A stretch of DNA of 64,000 nucleotides, taken from positions 1,413,501 through 1,477,500 of the forward strand of contig WAEK01000004.1 of the NCBI GenBank assembly GCA_011634665.1, written 5' to 3'. Source of the stretch: Mortierella sp. BCC40632. Taxonomy: Eukaryota > Mortierellomycota > Mortierellomycetes > Mortierellales > Mortierellaceae. This document shows positions 56,957 through 64,000 of the stretch, in pieces. A program made the translations under genes and the position numbers. How positions within the stretch are numbered: the stretch's first letter is position 1; each line of letters opens with the position of its first letter. The notes beneath the pieces are model-generated. The model worked only from the letters and a program-made list of their open reading frames with translations. It made no database searches and was not told the origin of the DNA.

Positions 56957-57884
56957 GGTGTGTTGAACTTGTTAAAGAGTTGTTATTTGGAAGAATCGGG
57001 TGCTTGTTAACCAATGAAAAGTTGGAAAAATCGTCACGAACTAAGACAAAGACAAGTGTGTGCAAAGGAAAGGAAAGTCAGAGGATACAAATTGGTTCGT
57101 TACAATATTATCAGAATTAGAACAAGAAATGAAGATCTCTCCTTGTTTTATACTAAACTAAAGCAGGGGCGGGCAAAGTTAAGCGTTGTTTGGTAGAGAT
57201 AAGGGCGAAGTTCGGGTGATATTCAGTAGTAACGCTTGGTAGAGTAAAGGCAAAATTACTCGGAGCGAAGGGACATAGACTGCATTTCAGCCGCAGTTCT
57301 GGATCATGCACGGCCTTCTAGTGATTCGAGCCACAAATGCCCATGTAAGCCTGTATAACTTTTCGAGCAGAATCAAGCAGGACCTTTTAATCGAAAAACT
57401 AGACGTGTGAAAAAGGTATCTCCGGAAAACACAAGGGGGAAAGCAGGTCGGTGATATATGATGTGTCTTTATTCAATAATTAGGGCCAACCTGCTTATAG
57501 ATATCTTCTCTGACTCTCTATTTAGGCTCCTATTAATTGACTTTGCTGAAGAAAGAAAAAAGAGGCTGTGACCCACGACATGCTTATTCACCATACCTAC
57601 CAATATCGCATATGATGCTTCCTCATTTTCATGCTTCCTCATCTTCGGGGGCCCTCAATCCGACTTCCTACCCTTGAACCTGCTGATTTGTACAGACTTA
57701 TCGGCGCTTTTTTTTCCGCTGGCTACTCCTTTGGACAACAGAATGTGTGCTAGTGTTCCCGACCTGTGCAGCCCACCACATGCTATCGTTGGCAGTTCCT
57801 GAACCATCCATCTAGTTCGTTTCTTTATCAGTCTTTGCTTGTACATATTTCACAGTAATTTTGGCTTGCAAGAGCATGATAATT

Positions 57885-57910
57885 TTCTTTCTTTCTTTCT
57901 TTCTTTCTTT
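57885..57910. repeat. (TTTC)n microsatellite
   Basis: About six TTTC units about 50 bp left of MITE copy 2. Confidence 0.85.
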
Positions 57911-57960
57911 TGTTTTCTAAAACCACTCTTCTTCTTTTTCAAATCCGCCTTTCTCAAAAC

Positions 57961-58107
57961 TATTCTCCATTTCATCTGTTTTTGTTTTTTCCACTCTTAT
58001 TTTCGTGGATTATGCACGGTCCGTTGCATGGGGTTACTGCGAAGGGAGCTGTTAATCCTCAAATAAGCAGGGCAAACGGAAGTCAAAAACAGGTGAAAAG
58101 GACAATA
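57961..58107. mobile_element. MITE-like inverted-repeat element, copy 2
   Basis: Same 147-bp length, same orientation and nearly the same sequence as the element at 40843-40989, including GATTATGCACGGTCCGTTGC and CTGTTAATCCTCAAATAAGC. It is flanked by TA. The left terminus is identical over more than 20 bases. The right terminus is more diverged (its reverse complement begins TTGTCCTTTTCACCTG) but still pairs at most positions. Two copies in one 64-kb window suggest a dispersed family. Confidence 0.8.
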
Positions 58108-58668
58108 CCATTTCACTCGTTTTGTTTTTCGCACGTTTGTTCGACAGCAAGTTTATAGTTATTAAGAATTTTTCATAGGAAAGTGTCCTAATGGGCGACC
58201 CATACGAAAACAGCACCTTCGGGTTGGAGTCAAAAGCTTTTGCAAGGCAAAATAATCCGTTCGGTTGATATTCGACTTTACTTCTGCTGTTGCATGTCCT
58301 GAAATGTTAGTTGACGGCTGTGTAATGAGCATCTTTGCGATAAAAATGGGGATGCAAGTAAAAAAAAAGGCAAGCACAGATAGGCAAGACCAAAAGCCGT
58401 CGACCCAGGATCCAGAAAGGGAAGTATGAAAGAAGCATACTAGTTTCCTTGGAACCGATCAGGAAACAAATGCTTGTTTTTGTTTCACAAACATCATGAT
58501 TTGCATGGGAAAGTTATGCTTGGCAACTAAAAAATTACGTGAGGCTTGGATAAACCCTTTGTACGAGCATTCAATCTTTTCATCGCTTAACTCCCCACCT
58601 CCTTCCACCCTACCGTGGAGTACAGCTGCACCTTGTGAGGAAAAGCTCTTGAGGCTATTCTAAAAACC

Positions 58669-59571
58669 ATGAGCTCTGGATCTGGAACTCAACGGAAAAT
58701 GCCAAGCTGCCACTTTTACCGTGGCTCTCCTGACTCCAAGAGGCTCTTGCGAGCCATGCTAAAAAGGCCTCCTTTCACTTCATCCGAGGGATCATTCCAA
58801 CAACGGTGGAAGGCCGTCATCAATATCCTAAAGGAGGATATTGAGCAAGAGTTGCAGCAGGCCGGTGGCAGCAAAGTACTGAGTCCTAACTGGAAAGCTG
58901 AAGTACAAACGTGTCGCTTAGCTTGGGAACGATTCAGACGAGAGCTCACTGAATACGACGCGCGGAAGAAAGTGAAGCCAGAAGCTAATGTGGACGTGGA
59001 GGACATGGAATGGTTGGACCTAATTCGTTCGGTGAATGAGATTCAAGTACGAGAGGAGAAGAAACAGAGAGCGGTAGATGTTCACCACTACCAAACACGA
59101 TCATCCACCCTCTTGGAGTCTAACAATCCGGATGGTGCCAGGCCGAGAGACACAGTGATGGTGGAAGTGCATGACATGGGTTCTGGCTCTGATGAAGTGA
59201 CAACCAATTCTCTAGAACCGCGCGGGGCTCGTTGCAAGAGGTGTCACAACATAGAGCAACAGGATCGGATGGAAGATTTCATCCAACGAACAGAGGCCCA
59301 ACTGGACGAGCTCACACGAAAGCAGGAAGAGAGATATACTATGATGATGCTGAGTCTCAATCAAACTAGCACTCAGCTATGTCAACTCGTCTCCGTTCTG
59401 TCTATCCAGGATCGTGAGGCCCTTCGCGCCCAGAAAGAGAAAGCCACAGAAGAAAGAGAACGACATCTGGTCATTGTCGAGCGACAACAACAGGAGCTCA
59501 CAGCACGACTTGTAGCGGCCACAGAGGCCTTGTTGCAATGGCTGAGTAGCAAAGGGCCGATCCCGGTCTGA
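58669..59571 (+). CDS. Hypothetical protein, possible Myb/SANT-like helical domain and coiled coil
   Basis: Single-exon protein of 300 residues with a good start context (ACCATG). The N-terminal 105 residues contain a Trp-spaced helical pattern (FQQRWKAVINILKED, NWKAEVQTCRLAWERFRREL) resembling Myb/SANT-like trihelix DNA-binding domains. The middle is acidic and Ser-rich, with a CKRCHN motif near residue 190. The C-terminal 110 residues are a long predicted coiled coil (RTEAQLDELTRKQEERY, EKATEERERHLVIVERQQQE). Such architecture occurs in lineage-specific transcription factors and in proteins domesticated from DNA transposons. I cannot decide between these, and the SANT assignment is by spacing only. 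Confidence 0.65.
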   Translation: MSSGSGTQRKMPSCHFYRGSPDSKRLLRAMLKRPPFTSSEGSFQQRWKAVINILKEDIEQELQQAGGSKVLSPNWKAEVQTCRLAWERFRRELTEYDARKKVKPEANVDVEDMEWLDLIRSVNEIQVREEKKQRAVDVHHYQTRSSTLLESNNPDGARPRDTVMVEVHDMGSGSDEVTTNSLEPRGARCKRCHNIEQQDRMEDFIQRTEAQLDELTRKQEERYTMMMLSLNQTSTQLCQLVSVLSIQDREALRAQKEKATEERERHLVIVERQQQELTARLVAATEALLQWLSSKGPIPV

Positions 59572-61266
59572 GCATGTGCGAGCTTGTGATGGAGTAGCAA
59601 CAAGACTGATGGTATCGATCCATCAGACGAGCGAAGTACTTGGACACTCAACTGGGAAGAGGGAAAAAAAGAAAAAAAACTAAAGAGAGAATACAGCTGC
59701 AAATCTTTGCTGGTTCGTGGAATAAAAAGTGTAATCTTGTCTTGTATGGGCGAGGTGATAGATAAAAGCTTGTAGAGTTATGCTCAAAGACGAAATTATC
59801 AACCCTAGTCTCTTCAAAAGAATGAAGTGGATCACCAACACTGCTCACTCTAGATCGATCGCGTCAGTAAACTGAGCGTACTGTTTTCCCTCCACAAGAC
59901 AGAAGCTGAAAGAGTTGATCAAGGGATAGAAAAGAAAATAAAAGGGAACCTTTTTTTTTTTTCTGATCAAAGTATTTTTATATTTATTTTGTCAGTGATG
60001 CTAGCTTTCTGAACCAATGAGAATGTCGCCATGCTATAGATCTGTTCGACTTGCAAGACTTTCACTACTGATTGCATTACACAAAAAGAGGCAATAGGTT
60101 AGGCTCTGATTCAGAAATGATCGCAAAGGCGATTCAAATGAAATGGAATCAACATGGCCTCCTCGAGGGAGGGAAGGGGGATATTCAAATAGATCAGAAA
60201 AAAAGGCAAAAGTGTCTGTCCGCATGGGTCTACTCGGAACAGGTCTGTAAAATTTGCTTCATCATTTTGAAAAAGAAAAACATGGCTGACGCGCCTTGCC
60301 TTGCGAAAGAAAGACGGCCAGAAGAAAAGAAGGTGTAGGGTATGTGTAGTTGGGATGATTTTTACCTTGAGAAGAGAAACGGGTGAAGAGCACTGATCCT
60401 CGCCAAACGGCTGGCTTTATAGAGCTAAAAATTTTCTTGTGGCTTTGAAGCATGATTTTGAAATTTAGGAGGGGCCAGAGCGGGTCGGATACCGTGTGGG
60501 AAGAAGTACAAGAGCAAAGGGAGGGGAAGGGGGATGTGGACGCGGACGTGGTAGCAGGGGGATACAAACTATCCTTGATCCTCTGGTAACAAACAATAAT
60601 GTGCCACTATAAATTCTTAGCACAGCACTGACCAAAGAGCAGCCCTGGGATCGCAACTTTTCCTCTCCTTCTTCCTCCGTCGCGTTTCTGATGAAGGAAG
60701 CACGCGTCTAGACCTTACAAATAGAGAGTGTCACAATGGGATGACTCCTCTCGTACCCTCTCTGATTGCACAGAAGGCGTCGACTGCGGTGCCTTGCCCG
60801 TCTCTGGTGGCTGCGTCGACAAGACTCCGCTCCCTTTCAAGACATGTGCACGCCGCTCCCACACACACTCACTTTCTCTCACTCTCACACACACACATTC
60901 ATCGTTCATCGATCCTTTTTGTCCATCTCAGACATCCATCGTGCGCATCACTCGCTCACGCCCGCCCGCTCTATTTTTCTGCGCCTCTTCTCTATCGTCC
61001 CTTTGTTCTAGAATAACTGCAAGTGGGCCGATGGACTTCTCTCGTCGCCTTTTCAATCCCGCACCCCGCCCAATCATCCTCGCTCCCGTCTCATCGTCCG
61101 GCTCGACCTTGAACATATTCTCCACCAGCACCTCTTCCCTTCTAACCACCAAGAACAAGCACGCCTTCCCATTTTGATCCTTCTTTCTTAAGCGCTTGCT
61201 TCTTCTTCTTCTTTTGCTCTCCTCTACGACCCCCCGCTCCCGCTCTACTTCAAGAATCATCGAGTG
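59572..61266. other. Intergenic region upstream of the EST1-like gene
   Basis: Holds the 3' end of the 58669 gene and, from about 60850, a C/T-rich leader-like stretch with CACACA repeats before the ATG at 61267. No supported gene in between. Confidence 0.45.
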
Positions 61267-64000
61267 ATGAGCACGGCAAAGACAGGCTTGGCTGTTCCTT
61301 TCAATCCTCCTGATAACCCGACAAGAACCCATCGTCCTCGAAAACGCAACAGCAACAATAGCAGCTCCAACAACAATAACAACAGCAACAACCAGAACAA
61401 CGGTAGTAACGGCAACAGTCAACAGCCCAATAGGAGAATCGAAAGGTCGTCTTCATCTAACAACTTGAGCAATGGACTGAACAATAACTCTTCCAACATC
61501 CAGAAAAGTGGTGCTACCACCTCCACCACCAGTGGTGCCAATAACAATGCTAACAGCCAAGGCGGCAAGGGCAACAGGCAGCGTCGAAACGGTTCCAATG
61601 TAGCGACGACTGCTGCCTCCACCAGCTCGGCCCCTGCTCCTACGAATGGTCCGACTGGAACTCAAGCCGAAGGAGTGGTCAAGGGACCTTCGACAACGGC
61701 GCCTGGCTCTGAGCGCTCACGCCGGGGATATCTCTCAAATCGCACTTCGGCAAATACGACAAGTCGACTGGACCAGGATCCAGTCGGTCGGACCAGACCT
61801 GGAACCGCGGCATCTTCCTCTCAAGGACGCCTGTTTGATCCCAAGAAAGATCCTGTCGTTCCACGTACAGTGAACAGCAACAACAGCAACAACAGCAACA
61901 ACAACAGCAGCAGCAACAAAAGTGTTTTACCGCAGTCTATGGGCGATGCAAAGAGCCTCGGAGCAAACAACCCACATCAACGTCAGCGATCGGGCGCTTC
62001 TCTGACACAGCGTCTGTATGATCCTAATCAGCCGCAGTCGAGCCCTCCTGTTGCTGCGTCAACCACTGCGTCGTCGTCGTCGTCTACTGCCTCGCCTGCG
62101 GCAATTTCGTCAGCCTCTGGTTCGACGGCGGACCCTCTTGTCCGCTTGACCAAAGAGATTCAACAACTTGAAAAAAAAGTGATGGAGAAGCCGAGTCGTC
62201 GGACTTTGGACGATGATGATGACGTCCTTGACACCGCAAACCATCGACTTGGAGGACACATGGGCTGGAATGCGCGCATCGAAACCTCTAAAAGGTAAGG
62301 CGATGAACGAAAACGAAAGGAGGAAAGAGAAATAGAGAAAGAGAAAGAGACGGGAACGGGACAGGGCGAAGATGTAGGGAGATCCTTTTTTGGCAAGGAA
62401 AGGGAAGGAGATGTGATAGTATCTTTTTTTTTTTTTTTGCCCGCCCTTGCCTCGTTATGCAATTTCCCAATGTTTCTTTTTTGGTGGGGAGACAGAGGAG
62501 AGAAGAGACCAGTGGGTGGATGAGTTGTGGGCGAAAGCATGTATGCATCTCTGCGCACGTTCCTCTCTCTGCATTAATATCATGTACTCTTTGTACTCAA
62601 TCACACAACACACGCATACCATTCTTCACCAATTATCTTTGACTAAAATTCCAACATGTGTTTTCCATTGTGTGTATGTATGCGACTATGCCTAGGTTGG
62701 CCTACAAGTACCTAAAGCTTTTGCAGCTCGATTTCAAGTCCTCGCTGAAGCATGATATCGATACGCGATGTTGGAGACTCGCAATTTACCCGCTCATCGA
62801 GGCTTTCCGAGCTGCTCTCCGAAACCCTGATCTGTCGGGAGAGAGTGAAGGCAGTCATCATTCACAGTCTGATCATGACGAGGATCTGCAAGAAAGCGTC
62901 CGACATCACTTTGCGACTTTTATTGGATTTGCTCAAGAGTTTTACGAGACCTTGAAGACTGTTCTTCAAACCCTTGAAGTCAAGTATGGAACTCCACCCG
63001 GTACAGGAGGTGGCGGCGTGCTTCAGCCTCCACGTTGGCATCGTTGCGTCGGCATCTTAGGAGACCTTGCTCGCTACCGATGGTTGCATCGACTAAATGA
63101 TCCCGAGGAGAGCGCTAAGTCAAGTGTTGATTGGCTCGTAGCTGCGCGAAGACTTTACCGCGAAGCCATTGATCTTGGACCAGGAAATGGTAAAATGTAC
63201 AATCAACTGGCGCTTCTGTCGGGAGGTCGTGGTATGGAATCGCTCTATTACTACAGCAAAAGGTATGCGGTTTTCTTTCTTTTATTCCTTTTTTTCTTTT
63301 GGTACGACTGGTACTTCATAAGAGAATTCACACTAACGTCCTGTACCGATGGGTCTCCCCCCCCCTTACTTGTTTAGTTTGACTGTCAAGTCGTCGTTCA
63401 TGAATGCGCGCGAGACTTTGATGGCCTTTTTCTCCGCTAATGAGCAGATCAAGGCACTCCATGCACTGTCGCTCAAATCCGCCAATGCGAGAAAGGCTGC
63501 GCTGCTGAACACGAATATACAGGATTGTGAGGGCTCTTACTTGTTCCTTCAGGCGATGTTGTTTGGGAAAATCAACCTGGATGTGTTTGAAAAGAGGTTC
63601 AAAACGTTTGAAAAGCAGCTCCGACATGTTCATCAGCGCCGACCCTCCAACAACAATAATAACGGTATCGCCACCCCTACGATTACAGCCAGCAGCACCA
63701 ACAGCAACGGTCTCCAGGACATGGATGATAAGAACCTCAAGGATCGAAATTCCATGTCGTGGGAGAAGTTTTACTTTACAATGGCAGTCACCAACCTTGC
63801 GGCCTTGTATGAGTTTAACTGGACCACGTCCGTTATTGCCAAGTCGGCCACAGCATTTGGGCCGATGAAAGATCATCTTGCGACCGTGACGACGCTTCCA
63901 TACAGCTCCAAGCTACTGTTCTCGACAATGGAACAGGCCATGCAGCGATATCTTTCCAGTGTGGGCGAGAATCAAAAGGTGTTTTGTTCGACTCTGGAGG
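61267..64000 (+). CDS. EST1/SMG6/SMG7-like protein, truncated by the window edge
   Basis: Exons 61267-62294, 62696-63262 and 63378 onward; the third runs past base 64000. EST1-family proteins carry a 14-3-3-like phosphopeptide-binding domain plus helical repeats. They act in telomere maintenance and, as SMG5/6/7, in nonsense-mediated mRNA decay. The first 300 residues are Asn/Ser/Gln-rich and disordered, with poly-Asn runs. From LVRLTKEIQQLEKKVMEK the fold begins: AYKYLKLLQLDFKSSLKHDI, WRLAIYPLIEAFRAAL, RHHFATFIGFAQEFYETL, RCVGILGDLARYRWLHR, and the diagnostic AARRLYREAIDLGPGNGKMY, QLALLSGGRGMESLYYYSKS and MNARETLMAFF. Whether a C-terminal PIN nuclease domain (SMG6) follows cannot be seen. 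I use the ATG at 61267; a GTG just before it is not a likely start. Confidence 0.88.

Larger units (their letters stand above)
56957..58668. other. Intergenic region containing the second MITE copy
   Basis: Apart from the TTTC microsatellite (57885-57910) and the MITE at 57961-58107, nothing recognisable is present. Short frames on both strands are low-complexity or break quickly. Confidence 0.45.

Noticed and set aside
1..64000. CRISPR arrays, bacterial operons, rRNA genes, LTR retrotransposons with reverse transcriptase
   Set aside because: None was seen: no regularly spaced direct repeats with unique spacers, no rRNA-like conserved blocks, and no reverse transcriptase or integrase motif in any frame examined.

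Overview
The window reads as a eukaryotic chromosome segment from a fungus, most likely an early-diverging one (Mucoromycota, Mortierella-like). The main evidence is a complete fungal-specific translation elongation factor 3, plus fungal NTE1, EBP2 and SMC4 genes, many short GT-AG introns, and long A/T homopolymers. The phylum-level placement is an inference from gene content; no rRNA or marker tree was available. I rebuilt introns by hand from splice consensus, reading-frame continuity and family conservation. Several start codons were moved to an ATG where a longer open frame began with GTG or TTG.

Layout. Bases 1-48000 are a conserved, gene-dense block: a secreted protein (2215-3042), a DUF4442/hotdog protein (3885-4770), EBP2 (minus), a carotenoid cleavage dioxygenase (minus), prefoldin 5 (minus) divergent from TFIIS (plus), an orphan cluster (13.7-15.4 kb), elongation factor 3 (minus), the phospholipase NTE1 (plus), a DOMON membrane protein (plus), a Sly41/TPT-like transporter (minus) divergent from a possible PAAT-like protein (plus), an LMBD1-type membrane protein (minus, 8 exons), a decayed Fanzor-like element, and the condensin subunit SMC4 (plus, 11 exons). 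Bases 48-60.7 kb are gene-poor and look accessory: a cysteine-rich secreted protein, a heavily glycosylatable membrane protein and a possible SANT-like DNA-binding protein, separated by kilobases with no supported gene. An EST1/SMG6/7-like gene begins at 61267 and runs off the right edge.

Most genes are single-copy housekeeping functions: ribosome biogenesis (EBP2), translation (EF3), cytoskeletal protein folding (prefoldin), transcription elongation (TFIIS), chromosome condensation (SMC4), phospholipid turnover (NTE1) and RNA decay/telomeres (EST1-like). They are not operonic, and their order need not imply joint function.

The most unusual items are these. (1) A broken minus-strand gene at 39.35-40.84 kb carries the C-terminal zinc ribbon and RuvC-III signature of Fanzor/TnpB RNA-guided nucleases. 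(2) Two 147-bp copies of a small TA-flanked inverted-repeat element occur, one immediately beside the Fanzor relic and one at 57.96 kb. (3) Three introns begin with GCAAGT instead of GT, out of about 38 reconstructed. (4) Two introns are stop-free and a multiple of three; one of them would add a hydrophobic segment to NTE1 if retained.
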